DNA of 64,000 nt from Curtobacterium flaccumfaciens pv. betae (lineage in GTDB: Bacteria; Actinomycetota; Actinomycetes; Actinomycetales; Microbacteriaceae). The notes under the pieces were generated by a model that saw only the letters and a program-made list of their open reading frames with translations, was not told the origin of the DNA and made no database searches. Made by a program: the position numbers and the translations under genes. The stretch lies in NCBI RefSeq assembly GCF_026241855.1, contig NZ_JAPJDC010000001.1, forward strand, positions 620,001 to 684,000. The letters are read 5' to 3'. This document shows positions 18,308 through 26,228 of the stretch, in pieces (position 1 is the stretch's first letter; each line of letters starts with the position of its first letter).

Positions 18308-20341
18308 GTGACACCCGCAGCGCTCGTCGGACGACTCCGCCGGTTCCCCGTCTCCGTCTCCGTGGCCGCAGCGACGACCGCGCTCCTCGTGACCGCGCGG
18401 ATCGCTCACGCCGAGCCCGACTTCCCGCACCACCCGCCCGTCGCGTGCCTCGCCATGGTCCTCGTGATCGTGACGACGGTGCTCGCCGAACGGTCCCTCG
18501 GTTCCGTCCGCACGGTGGTCATCGGCGTGGTGGCCCCGGCGCTCGGCGTCCTCGGAGCCCTGCTCACCGTCAGCATCGGGTCAGCGCTCGGCGAGGCACA
18601 CGCCGAACTCGCCGTCGGCCAGCCGCTCTTCGCCCCGTCGATCGTCGCCGCCGCCTTGCTCGGTGCCGCTTCGGCAGCGATGCCCGCGCAGCACCGGTGG
18701 CGTACGCGAGCCGCGCTCTGGACCGTCGTCCTCACGCTCGTGCTCTTCGCCGGCCACGGATCGGACCTCGCCCGTGCCCTGGCGACGCTGCTCGGCACCG
18801 CAGCCGGTTCGTTCGTGGTGCGCCGGGCCTCCGGTCCCGACGCGCCGACCGCGCGTGACACCGTCAGCGCACGCACCTGCGTCGTCGCGACGCTCATCGC
18901 GCTCGGCGCGGGCACCCTGGTGACCCCTGTCGTGCCGGACCCGGACGGCGTGCTCTCGGTGTTCGCCGACGCCATGAGCGACCGTGCGGTCGTCATCGTC
19001 GGGCTCCTCCTGCTGGTGTCCGCCTGGCTCGTGCAGCGTGGCCGGCGGACGGGCATCGTGCTCGCCGTCGGCGTGCTCGTGACGCTGACCGCTGTCCTCG
19101 CCGATGTGTTCCTCATCGAACCGATGACCGACGACGCCGTGCAGTGGCGCGGTCTCGGGCTGGACGCGATCGAGTGGCAGGTCACACTGCTCGGCGCGTG
19201 GCTCGTGCCGGCCATGGTGCTGCTGGCGGTCCTGGCGCTCCGCGGACGCCTCGTCCGCTCGCGGTTCCGTGCCGCCACCGACGGCCGCGGTGCCCTGGTC
19301 GAGATGCTCCGCGACGGCGATGCCGGAACCCTCGGCCACATGGGCACCTGGCGCGGCAACGCCACCTGGACGGACCCGGACGGACGCGGGGCCGTGGCGT
19401 ACCGGGTCTGCGGGGACGTGGCACTCACCGTGTCGGACCCGGCGTGCAGCGCTGCGGACCGCGCCGAGGTCGTGTCCGCGTTCACGGCCTTCTGCGACCG
19501 CAACGGCTGGGTACCCGCGTTCACGAGCGTGCACGACCCGGTGCGGCAGATCCTCGCCGCCGACGGGTGGACCGCGCTGCCCGTGGGAGTCGAGTCGGTG
19601 CTGGACGTCGCCACCTTCGACCTGCGCGGCAAGAAGCGGCAGGACCTCCGGACGGCCTCGAACCGGGCGGACCGTGAGGGGGTCCGCGACGAGTGGACGA
19701 CCTTCGACGCCCTCGCTGACGAACACCGTGCCGAGGTCGAGGCGATCTGCACGCGGTGGGCGAGCGACCGGAGACTGCCGGAGATGGGGTTCACCCTCGG
19801 CGGCTTCCACGAGCTCGACGACCCCGACGTCCGACTCATGCTGGCGGTGACGGCCGACGGGCAGGTGACCGCGGTCACGAGTTGGTTGCCCGTGTACGAG
19901 CACGGCGTGCTGGCCGGCTACACGCTCGACGTCATGCGCCGCGGCGACGACGGCATGCCGGGCGTCATGGAGTTCCTCATCGCCCGGACCGCGATCCGGG
20001 CACGCGACGCAGGCCTGCAGATGATCAGCCTCTCCGGCACGCCGCTCGCCGCACACGACGGCGCACCGTCACTCGTGTCCTTCGGATCGGTCCTCGTCGC
20101 CCGACTCCTCGAGCCGGTGTACGGGTTCCGGTCGCTCCAGCGCTTCAAGGAGAAGTTCGGCGCCCGACACGAGGCGCTCTGGATCGTGGTCCCCACGCCC
20201 TTGCACGTGCCGCGGGTCGCACGTGCCCTGGCCGGCGCGTACGTACCGGGCCTCCGTCCGAAGCACCTCTGGGCACTGCGGCAGGCGCACCGCTCGGTCG
20301 TGCGCGAGCCCGCTCCGACGCGGGTGGTGTCCGAGCAGTGA
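18308..20341 (+). CDS. MprF-like aminoacyl-phosphatidylglycerol synthase (DUF2156)
   Basis: A 677-residue membrane enzyme. About ten helices fill residues 10-310; the C-terminal cytoplasmic half is a DUF2156 domain, which transfers an amino acid from charged tRNA to phosphatidylglycerol. Visible family traits are GTWRGNATW, FDLRGKKRQDLRTA, and the C-terminal GFRSLQRFKEKFGARHE. Lysine or alanine as the amino acid cannot be decided. The N-terminal half is not the usual flippase domain of long MprF. GTG 18308 is chosen as the start just before the first helix. The stop overlaps the next start as GTGA, so it is coupled to the esterase. Confidence 0.85.
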   Translation: MTPAALVGRLRRFPVSVSVAAATTALLVTARIAHAEPDFPHHPPVACLAMVLVIVTTVLAERSLGSVRTVVIGVVAPALGVLGALLTVSIGSALGEAHAELAVGQPLFAPSIVAAALLGAASAAMPAQHRWRTRAALWTVVLTLVLFAGHGSDLARALATLLGTAAGSFVVRRASGPDAPTARDTVSARTCVVATLIALGAGTLVTPVVPDPDGVLSVFADAMSDRAVVIVGLLLLVSAWLVQRGRRTGIVLAVGVLVTLTAVLADVFLIEPMTDDAVQWRGLGLDAIEWQVTLLGAWLVPAMVLLAVLALRGRLVRSRFRAATDGRGALVEMLRDGDAGTLGHMGTWRGNATWTDPDGRGAVAYRVCGDVALTVSDPACSAADRAEVVSAFTAFCDRNGWVPAFTSVHDPVRQILAADGWTALPVGVESVLDVATFDLRGKKRQDLRTASNRADREGVRDEWTTFDALADEHRAEVEAICTRWASDRRLPEMGFTLGGFHELDDPDVRLMLAVTADGQVTAVTSWLPVYEHGVLAGYTLDVMRRGDDGMPGVMEFLIARTAIRARDAGLQMISLSGTPLAAHDGAPSLVSFGSVLVARLLEPVYGFRSLQRFKEKFGARHEALWIVVPTPLHVPRVARALAGAYVPGLRPKHLWALRQAHRSVVREPAPTRVVSEQ

Positions 20342-21618
20342 GTCCGACCGAGTGGCTGCTCGCCACCCAGCTGCAGGCGCCGTCCAAGCTCGTCCCGCTG
20401 GACGTGGCGTTCGCCGTGCTCGGTCTCGCCGTCCTGCTGCCGGCGCTCGGGGCGCTGCGTTCGCGCGTCGCGTGGCGACGGGCCGGGGTCCGCGCTGCCG
20501 TCGCGGTGGTCGCCGCCGCGGTGGTGCTCCTCGTGTGCTGGGTCCTCAGCGATCTGATGAACCTGTTCGGCGTCGCGCTGAGCCCCGTCACCCGGATGTG
20601 GTTCGTCGTTGCCGCAGCTGCACTGGCCCTGGCGGTCGTCGGACTCGTGCAGGGCCGTCGCTGGCGCCGCGTCCTCGCCGGGCTGCTCGTGCCGACCGCG
20701 CTGCTCGCGTCCGCCCTCGGGGTGAACGTCGAGTTCGCGATGTACCCGACGCTCGGCACCGTCGTGCAGACGGACCCGTTCCCGGAGCTCGACCTCGCCG
20801 CAGCCCCCGTCGCCACCATGCCCACGACCGGCGAGGTCCGCACCGTCGAGATCCCCGGGGAGCGATCGGGGTTCCCCGGACGGCCCGCCGTCGTCTACCT
20901 CCCGCCCGCTGCCCTGGTCAGGGATCCGGCGCCGCTGCCCGTCGTCCTCGCCTTCTCCGGCCAACCGGGGACTCCGAGCGACCTGTTCACCGCCGGCCGG
21001 ATGGGCAGCGCACTCGACGGCTACGCCGCAGCCCACCACGGCCGAGCGCCGATCGTCGTCTCCGTCGACCAGCTCTCCGCGCCCGGCCTGAACACGATGT
21101 GCGTCGACTCGGACCTCGGCAACGCAGCGACGTACGTCACCGACGACGTGCCGCGCTGGCTGACGGCGCACCTCCCGGTGACCCCGGACCGCCGTGCGTG
21201 GGGCCTCACCGGCTTCTCGCAGGGGGCGACGTGCGCGATGCAGTTCGCCACCGCGCACCCCGACCGGTTCGGGGCCGTGCTCGCGGTGTCCAGCGAGCTG
21301 CAGCCCATCGACCAGAACCCGCAGCACAGCGCGGACCGGGCCTTCGGCGGATCGGTCACCGCATGGAAGGCCGCCGGTCCGATCGCGCAGATGCGGGCGG
21401 ACGACCTGCGCGGGCACGCGTTCTGGTTCACCGCGGGGTCGGCTGACGGGGCGTTCAGCCGCAGTGCTCGCGTCCTCGCCGACGCTGCACGGGCAGCGGG
21501 CGCGGACACCCGCGTCGCGTTCGCCCCGGGGAGCGGACACGACTGGAACACCGTGCAGTGGTCGTTCCGCACCGAGCTCCCGCACCTGGCCGACGCGCTG
21601 TCCGCGGGGCGTCACTGA
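20338..21618 (+). CDS. Membrane-anchored alpha/beta-hydrolase esterase paired with lipid aminoacylase
   Basis: A 426-residue protein. Four N-terminal helices (within residues 15-125) anchor an extracytoplasmic esterase domain of the antigen-85/esterase-D type. Ser294 lies in GFSQGA and His401 in GSGHDW, a plausible triad pair. Its four-base overlap with the MprF-like gene fits the known pairing, in Corynebacterium and others, of aminoacyl-PG synthases with an esterase that may remove the amino acid from the lipid on the outer face. That role is inference here; a general surface esterase is the alternative. The pair is bracketed by two matching palindromes. Confidence 0.8.
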   Translation: MSPTEWLLATQLQAPSKLVPLDVAFAVLGLAVLLPALGALRSRVAWRRAGVRAAVAVVAAAVVLLVCWVLSDLMNLFGVALSPVTRMWFVVAAAALALAVVGLVQGRRWRRVLAGLLVPTALLASALGVNVEFAMYPTLGTVVQTDPFPELDLAAAPVATMPTTGEVRTVEIPGERSGFPGRPAVVYLPPAALVRDPAPLPVVLAFSGQPGTPSDLFTAGRMGSALDGYAAAHHGRAPIVVSVDQLSAPGLNTMCVDSDLGNAATYVTDDVPRWLTAHLPVTPDRRAWGLTGFSQGATCAMQFATAHPDRFGAVLAVSSELQPIDQNPQHSADRAFGGSVTAWKAAGPIAQMRADDLRGHAFWFTAGSADGAFSRSARVLADAARAAGADTRVAFAPGSGHDWNTVQWSFRTELPHLADALSAGRH

Positions 21619-21647
21619 TCCGCGCCACCGGGGTCTGACCCACCTTC

Positions 21648-21697
21648 TGACGGACGGGAGGCCCGGTACCAGCTGGTACCGGACCTCCCGTCCGTCA
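21648..21697. terminator. 50-bp palindrome (repeat A, copy 2)
   Basis: 25-bp arms meeting without a loop at 21672/21673 and one mismatch. It follows the esterase by 30 bp and matches copy 1 (18149-18184) almost base for base, including the flanking GTCACA(C/T)GGTG. Confidence 0.75.
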
Positions 21698-21701
21698 CAT
21701 G

Positions 21702-21752
21702 GTGAGCACCAATGGTCGGGTCGCGACGTCGGACCCGACCATTCCTGCTCAC
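21702..21752. repeat. Long hairpin, GTGAGCAGGAATGG family copy 2
   Basis: 21-bp arms (21702-21722, 21732-21752), two mismatches, 9-nt loop; near copy of 6775-6825. It lies downstream of the DinB-like gene on the minus strand. Confidence 0.75.
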
Positions 21753-21783
21753 GAAGCGGCGGCGCGACCGCGCCCGCGCGCGC

Positions 21784-22293
21784 TCAGCGGTTGAAGAACA
21801 GCAGCCCGCGCACGAAGCCGGCCTGCCCGGCGTGCTGCGTGCAGTCGTCCAGGATGCTCACGAGTCGCGCTCCGGCCGTGACGGGCGGGTCCCACGCGTC
21901 GTCGACGACGGGGTCGAGGTCGTCCGGGCCGAGCGTGCCGAGGTACGCGACCGTGCGCTCGTGCACCGCGCGCAGGTACCCGGTGAGCAGCTCGGCGGAG
22001 GCCCGCACCCGCCCGACGTCGTCGCGGGACATGCCGTACCCGAGCGCCTCGGCCGGGAACGGCAGCCCGAACCGGTCGTACCAGCCGTCCGCCGTCCAGA
22101 CCTGCTCGGAGCCGGCGAGCTCGGCGATCTGCACGTCCTGGCCGCGGGCGATGTGCCACGCGAGCCACGCGAGGGTGTTCGCCCCGGCGGCCGGCCGTGC
22201 CGCGAGCTGGTCTTCGGAGAGCCCGTCGACGGCCCGCTCGACCGTCTCGGGGACGCGGGAGAACGCTTCTGTGAGGAGTTCAGAGGGGGTCAT
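21784..22293 (-). CDS. DinB superfamily (DUF664-like) protein
   Basis: A 169-residue four-helix-bundle protein. WLAWHIARGQ supplies the first metal-binding His and the late DDCTQHAGQ segment supplies another, as in DinB/MST-type proteins that depend on small thiols. In actinobacteria such proteins often use mycothiol; the substrate here is unknown. The ATG at 22293 is used because TAGCGT (22301-22306, minus) ends 7 nt before it, although ten more in-frame codons exist upstream. It sits between the MarR gene and the lipid module on the opposite strand. Confidence 0.85.
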   Translation of the reverse strand: MTPSELLTEAFSRVPETVERAVDGLSEDQLAARPAAGANTLAWLAWHIARGQDVQIAELAGSEQVWTADGWYDRFGLPFPAEALGYGMSRDDVGRVRASAELLTGYLRAVHERTVAYLGTLGPDDLDPVVDDAWDPPVTAGARLVSILDDCTQHAGQAGFVRGLLFFNR

Positions 22294-22300
22294 GGCGCTC

Positions 22301-22306
22301 ACGCTA
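22301..22306 (-). promoter_or_regulatory. -10 element, leaderless start of DinB-like gene
   Basis: TAGCGT on the minus strand, 7 nt from the ATG at 22293. Confidence 0.5.
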
Positions 22307-22329
22307 CGCGCGGGCCGTGACACCCGCTG

Positions 22330-22908
22330 TCACACGGCGGCGCTGCGGTGGTGGCGCTCCAGGGCGGCACCGAGCCCCTCGAACGCGGCCGCGACCACGG
22401 CGCGGTCGGACGGTGCGACGACCTGCCGGAACGCGTCGGAGTAGACGGCGCCGACCTCGCGGGCGACCGCCGTGCCCGACGGTGTGAGGTGCAGCAGCAC
22501 GCTCCGGCGGTCCTCCGGGTTCGGGCGACGCTCCAGGTGTCCGTGCTTCTCGAGCCGGTCGATCAGCGACGTCATCGCACCGGTGGTGAGCTCGAGGTAC
22601 TCGCCGGCCTGCTTCGGGGTCACGCCGTGGCCGCCGGCGGCGCTGAGGAAGAACACGAAGCGGGTGTCCGTCGCGTTCAGCCCGCGGATCGTGCTCTCGT
22701 GGTGCAGGACCCGTGCGTGCTGCATCTGGAGCACCCGGAAGGCGGTGAGCAGTCGCGGCAGGTCGGCGTCGGGGTCCGTGTCGGCGGTGACGGGGTCCAG
22801 CGCCGTGACGTCTGGCGACATCGGTGCCGGCGGCGTGGTGGGGGCGACGCGCGCCGCGGGGACGGCGGGTGCGTGCGGGGGGAGGACGACCGGGTCGGTG
22901 TCCGTCAT
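22330..22908 (-). CDS. MarR family transcriptional regulator
   Basis: A 192-residue protein. A Pro/Ala-rich N-terminal extension of ~50 residues precedes a MarR winged helix: TPKQAGEYLELTTGAMTSLIDRLEKHGHLERR, then PEDRRSVLLHLTPSG. The extension is longer than usual for the family. The gene is divergent from the TasA-like gene, with a 208-bp AT-richer gap that contains TTGACG (minus, 22961-22966) and repeated GTCAA motifs, so it may control itself and that secreted-protein operon. The ligand is unknown. The start ATG at 22908 has a GAAGAG-type weak ribosome site. Confidence 0.9.
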   Translation of the reverse strand: MTDTDPVVLPPHAPAVPAARVAPTTPPAPMSPDVTALDPVTADTDPDADLPRLLTAFRVLQMQHARVLHHESTIRGLNATDTRFVFFLSAAGGHGVTPKQAGEYLELTTGAMTSLIDRLEKHGHLERRPNPEDRRSVLLHLTPSGTAVAREVGAVYSDAFRQVVAPSDRAVVAAAFEGLGAALERHHRSAAV

Positions 22909-22997
22909 GGGAGCTCTTCTCGGGTACAGGGTGGGAACTTCAGTCAACAAGTAACTCACTCGTCAAGATACCCCCATCAGTGGGGACATCTCAGGTC

Positions 22998-23026
22998 TTG
23001 TGAGCTGCTCGAACGCCAAGTAGCTT
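22998..23026 (+). promoter_or_regulatory. Promoter of the TasA-like operon
   Basis: -35 TTGTGA (22998-23003) and -10 TAGCTT (23021-23026) with a 17-bp spacer. Transcription would start near 23033, giving an ~85-nt leader, with GGAG (23106-23109) seven bases before the ATG. Confidence 0.6.
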
Positions 23027-23116
23027 GATCGTCGTACCACCTCGGCACGTAGCGCGACCAACCACCGCGGGCCCGTCCGAACCACCGATCAGATCTCTTC
23101 CTCACGGAGTCCAACC

Positions 23117-23716
23117 ATGTCTCGTGTCACGCCTCGTGCTGCCCGCCTCGCCGCCTGGATCGCCATCCCCGCCGCCCTCGTCGCCTCGGGGGTCGTCGTC
23201 TCGACGGCCTCGTACGCGGCGTTCTCCTCGACCACCGTCAACCCGACGAACAACTGGACGGCCGGCAGTGTCGCCCTGTCCGACGACGACAACAACACCG
23301 CGCTGTTCACGGCGAACAACCTGAAGCCCGGCTCGGCCGGTGCGAACTGCATCGCGGTGACCTCGACCGGTTCGCTGCCCTCGGCCGTGAAGCTCTACGG
23401 CACGAACGTCTCGACCACGAAGGACCTGGCCGCGAACGTCAACCTGACCATCGAGCAGGGCACCGGCGGCGGCTTCGGCTCCTGCTCCGGCTTCACCCCG
23501 GCCGCCACCGGCGGCTCGCTCTACAGCGGCACCGTCGCGGGCTTCGGCGCCGCCTCGACCAACTACGCGACCGGCGTCGGCACCTGGGCCCCGACCGGCA
23601 CCGCGTCCGAGACGCGCGTCTACCGCGTCAGCTACACGGTCTCGAGCACCGCCCCGAACACCGTGCAGGGCGGCACCGCAGCCCTCGGCTTCACCTGGGA
23701 GGCCCAGAACAGCTGA
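23117..23716 (+). CDS. TasA/CalY-like secreted protein with SipW-type signal
   Basis: A 199-residue exported protein. The long signal region (residues ~8-35) ends TASYAAFSSTTVNPTN and continues NNWTAGSVALSDDD, the pattern recognised in substrates of SipW-type signal peptidases, including biofilm-fibre TasA and camelysin. The mature part is Thr/Ser/Gly/Asn-rich with two Cys (in GANCIAV and GSCSGF), probably all-beta. It is followed 68 bp later by the cognate peptidase, so the two are an operon. It may form surface fibres; that is inference from family. A strong promoter and ribosome site precede it. Confidence 0.85.
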   Translation: MSRVTPRAARLAAWIAIPAALVASGVVVSTASYAAFSSTTVNPTNNWTAGSVALSDDDNNTALFTANNLKPGSAGANCIAVTSTGSLPSAVKLYGTNVSTTKDLAANVNLTIEQGTGGGFGSCSGFTPAATGGSLYSGTVAGFGAASTNYATGVGTWAPTGTASETRVYRVSYTVSSTAPNTVQGGTAALGFTWEAQNS

Positions 23717-23784
23717 GCCGGGACCGGGGCCGAACCAGCCCCGTCCGTTCCCTCCCCGCAACGCGCCCCCGGTCGAAGGCAGTC

Positions 23785-25002
23785 ATGAGCAGCATCGCAG
23801 TGCACGGTGGTCCCGCACCGCACGCAGCGGTCCGTGACGCCGTCGACTGGGGGCGCGTCGTCGTCGCCACCCTCGCCCGGGGCGTGGTCGCGACGCTGCT
23901 CGGGCTCGCGCTCTGGGCGGCCGCGCCGGCGCTCATCGGCTGGCAGCCGACCACCGTGATGACGGGCTCGATGGAGCCGCGGATCGTCCCCGGTGACGTG
24001 GTCGTCTCGCGTCCGGTCGGCTCGGGCGAGATCGCCACGGGCAAGGTCCTGCTCGCCGACGACCCGGACCAGCCGGACCACCTGCGCATGCACCGCTACG
24101 TCGAGGACGGCCCCGGCGGCACGATGGTCACGAAGGGCGACGCCAACCCCCAGCAGGACTCCACGCCGATCGAGCGCTCCGCCGTGCACGGGGTCGCCTT
24201 CCTGCGCATCCCGTTCATCGGGACACCGATCCGGTGGATCAGCGCGGGGGAGTGGGGCCTGGTCGCGATGCTCGCGCTCGGCCTGACCGCGGTGCTCGCG
24301 CTCTGCACGATCGACGGGTCGCTCCGGCGACTCGTCGAGGCCGACGACGACACCGCCGGCGCAGCCGGCGGTCCGGACGACGCAGCCGGTCCGGGCGACG
24401 CAGCCGGCCCGGACGATGCCGCCGGTCCGGCAGACGGTACCGACGACGGCCTGGAGGCACGGGACGGCGCCGCCACGGGCCTCCCGACCGGTGCGTCCAC
24501 CGTCCTCACCCGTCGCGCGCTGCGTCGACGAGCACGTCGCGTGCGGCGGCTGCGCCGCGTCGGCGGGGGCGCCGCGGTGCTCGTGCTCGCGGCGGCGGCC
24601 GGCGTCCTGCTGCCCGGAGCGGCGGACGCGGCCCCGTGGTCACGGACCACCGTCGCACCGACCGCGACCTTCACGGCGGGCACGGCGACCGGTGTCCCCA
24701 CCCTCACCTGCGCCCCGGCCGGGTCGAACACGGTGACGATCGCCTGGGCCTACGACAACGGCGCGACCGTGCCGGTGTCGTTCGACCTGATGAACGGGAC
24801 GACGCAGGTGGCCAGCACGACCACCGCCGGGGCCCGTTCGATGCCCTACGCCGGCGCCGGGCTCCTGAACCTCGGCACCACGTACACGCTGCACCTCCGC
24901 ACGAACCTCGGCAACAACTGGACCGCGACGAGCACACCGACGGTCAGGGTCCGGGTCGTCTCGGTGCTGGGCCTGGCGTCCGCCAGCTGTGTGACCGCCT
25001 GA
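23785..25002 (+). CDS. SipW-type signal peptidase I fused to a second substrate-like exported domain
   Basis: A 405-residue protein. Residues 1-185 are an ER/SipW-type signal peptidase: TM1 (~27-50), Ser62 in TGSMEP, His103 in RMHRYV, Asp119 in TKGDAN, and TM2 (~158-180). Instead of ending, the chain continues with an acidic Asp/Ala/Gly/Pro repeat (~187-225), an Arg-rich patch, and a signal-like helix (~262-282) followed by WSRTTVAPTATFTAGT. That string aligns with FSSTTVNPTNNWTAGS just after the cleavage region of the upstream TasA-like protein. The final ~110 residues look like a fibronectin-III-type beta domain. So enzyme and a substrate appear in one chain. Self-cleavage is an inference. 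Confidence 0.85.
   Translation: MSSIAVHGGPAPHAAVRDAVDWGRVVVATLARGVVATLLGLALWAAAPALIGWQPTTVMTGSMEPRIVPGDVVVSRPVGSGEIATGKVLLADDPDQPDHLRMHRYVEDGPGGTMVTKGDANPQQDSTPIERSAVHGVAFLRIPFIGTPIRWISAGEWGLVAMLALGLTAVLALCTIDGSLRRLVEADDDTAGAAGGPDDAAGPGDAAGPDDAAGPADGTDDGLEARDGAATGLPTGASTVLTRRALRRRARRVRRLRRVGGGAAVLVLAAAAGVLLPGAADAAPWSRTTVAPTATFTAGTATGVPTLTCAPAGSNTVTIAWAYDNGATVPVSFDLMNGTTQVASTTTAGARSMPYAGAGLLNLGTTYTLHLRTNLGNNWTATSTPTVRVRVVSVLGLASASCVTA
24343..24450 (+). repeat. Coding repeat for the acidic linker of the signal peptidase
   Basis: Imperfect 24-27 bp units encoding GGPDDAA, GPGDAA, GPDDAA, GPAD. They separate the peptidase domain from the substrate-like part. Confidence 0.75.
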
Positions 25003-25052
25003 GTCCTCCACAGGGCGCCGCGAGGTGCCCTCTGGATGTCCCCGGCCGGCGT

Positions 25053-25058
25053 TACCGT
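25053..25058 (+). promoter_or_regulatory. -10 element, leaderless start of sbcD
   Basis: TACCGT with 6 nt to the ATG at 25065; no ribosome site. Confidence 0.55.
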
Positions 25059-25064
25059 GGCCGC

Positions 25065-26228
25065 ATGCGCATCCTGCACACCGGCGACTGGCACCTCGGC
25101 CGCACACTGCTGGGTGCCGACCTGCTCGAGCACCAGGCCGCGTTCACCGACTGGCTCGTCGACCTCGCCCGCGAGCGCGCGGTCGACCTCGTCGTCATCG
25201 CCGGCGACGTCTACGACCGTGCGATCCCGCCGGTGGACGCCGTCCGCATGCTCTCCCGCGCGTTGGAACGCCTCGCCGAGACCACGACGGTGGTCCTCAC
25301 GCCGGGCAACCACGACTCGGCCGCGCGGCTCGGCTTCGGGGCCGGCGTGATGGGGCAGCGCGTGCGCATCCTCGCCGAGCCCGAACACGTGGCTGATCCG
25401 GTGCTCGTCACCGACGACCACGGCCCGGTGGCCGTGTACGGCATCCCGTACCTGCACCCCGACCTCACGCGGTACGCCCTGGCGGCGGTCCCCGACGAAC
25501 CCCTCGCCCGCTCGCACCACGCCGTCGTGCACGCCGCCACCGAACGGATCCGCGCCGACCTCGAGACGCGGGCCGGCACCCGGAGCGTCGTCGTCGCGCA
25601 CGCCTTCGTCGGGGGCGCCGACCCGAGCGACAGCGAGCAGGACATCCGCGTCGGCGGGGTCGACCGCGTCGCCGAGTCGGTGTTCGACGGGTTCGACTAC
25701 GTCGCCCTCGGGCACCTGCACGGCCCGCAGCGCGTCGGCGACGACGACCGGATCCGGTACGCCGGGTCGCCGCTGGCGTTCTCGTTCGGCGAGCGGCACC
25801 AGCGGAAGTCCGTGACCATCGCCGACCTCGACGCGGCGGGCGCCGTCACCGTCGAGCTCGTGCCGACCCCGGTGCCGCGGCGACTCGTCGACGTCCGGGG
25901 CAGCATCGACGCCATCGAGTCCGGGGAGTTCCGGGCCGATGCCGACGCCTGGGTGCGCGTCGCGGTGACCGACACCGTGCACCCGGAACGCATGTACGCC
26001 CGCGTGAAGGACCACTTCCCGCACGCCCTGGCGATCACGCACGAACCGGCGGACCGGCCGGCCGCCACCGCCGCGCGGGCCGTCACCGCGACGTCCGACC
26101 CGGTCGAGGTCGCCGGCGACTTCGTGGCCTTCGCCACCGGCGGGCTGCCCGACGACGACGAACGCGCGGTGCTGACCGAGGCGTACGAGGCCGCTGCGCT
26201 CGCCCTGCAGCGTGAGGGGGACCGCTGA
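25065..26228 (+). CDS. sbcD: Exonuclease subunit SbcD
   Basis: A 387-residue nuclease, the Mre11 homologue that cuts hairpins and processes double-strand ends with SbcC. The metallophosphoesterase motifs are clear: GDWHLG (residues ~7-12), AGDVYD, GNHDS, AHAF and GHLHGPQ. ATG 25065 begins directly at the conserved MRILHTGDWHLG and follows TACCGT by six bases. The TGA overlaps the ATG of sbcC by one base. Acts in the cytoplasm on DNA ends, as an SbcC2D2 complex. Confidence 0.95.
   Translation: MRILHTGDWHLGRTLLGADLLEHQAAFTDWLVDLARERAVDLVVIAGDVYDRAIPPVDAVRMLSRALERLAETTTVVLTPGNHDSAARLGFGAGVMGQRVRILAEPEHVADPVLVTDDHGPVAVYGIPYLHPDLTRYALAAVPDEPLARSHHAVVHAATERIRADLETRAGTRSVVVAHAFVGGADPSDSEQDIRVGGVDRVAESVFDGFDYVALGHLHGPQRVGDDDRIRYAGSPLAFSFGERHQRKSVTIADLDAAGAVTVELVPTPVPRRLVDVRGSIDAIESGEFRADADAWVRVAVTDTVHPERMYARVKDHFPHALAITHEPADRPAATAARAVTATSDPVEVAGDFVAFATGGLPDDDERAVLTEAYEAAALALQREGDR

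Noticed and set aside
18149..21697. Insertion sequence or integron-like mobile element
   Set aside because: No transposase or integrase and no target-site duplication could be identified; only the bracketing palindromes support mobility.
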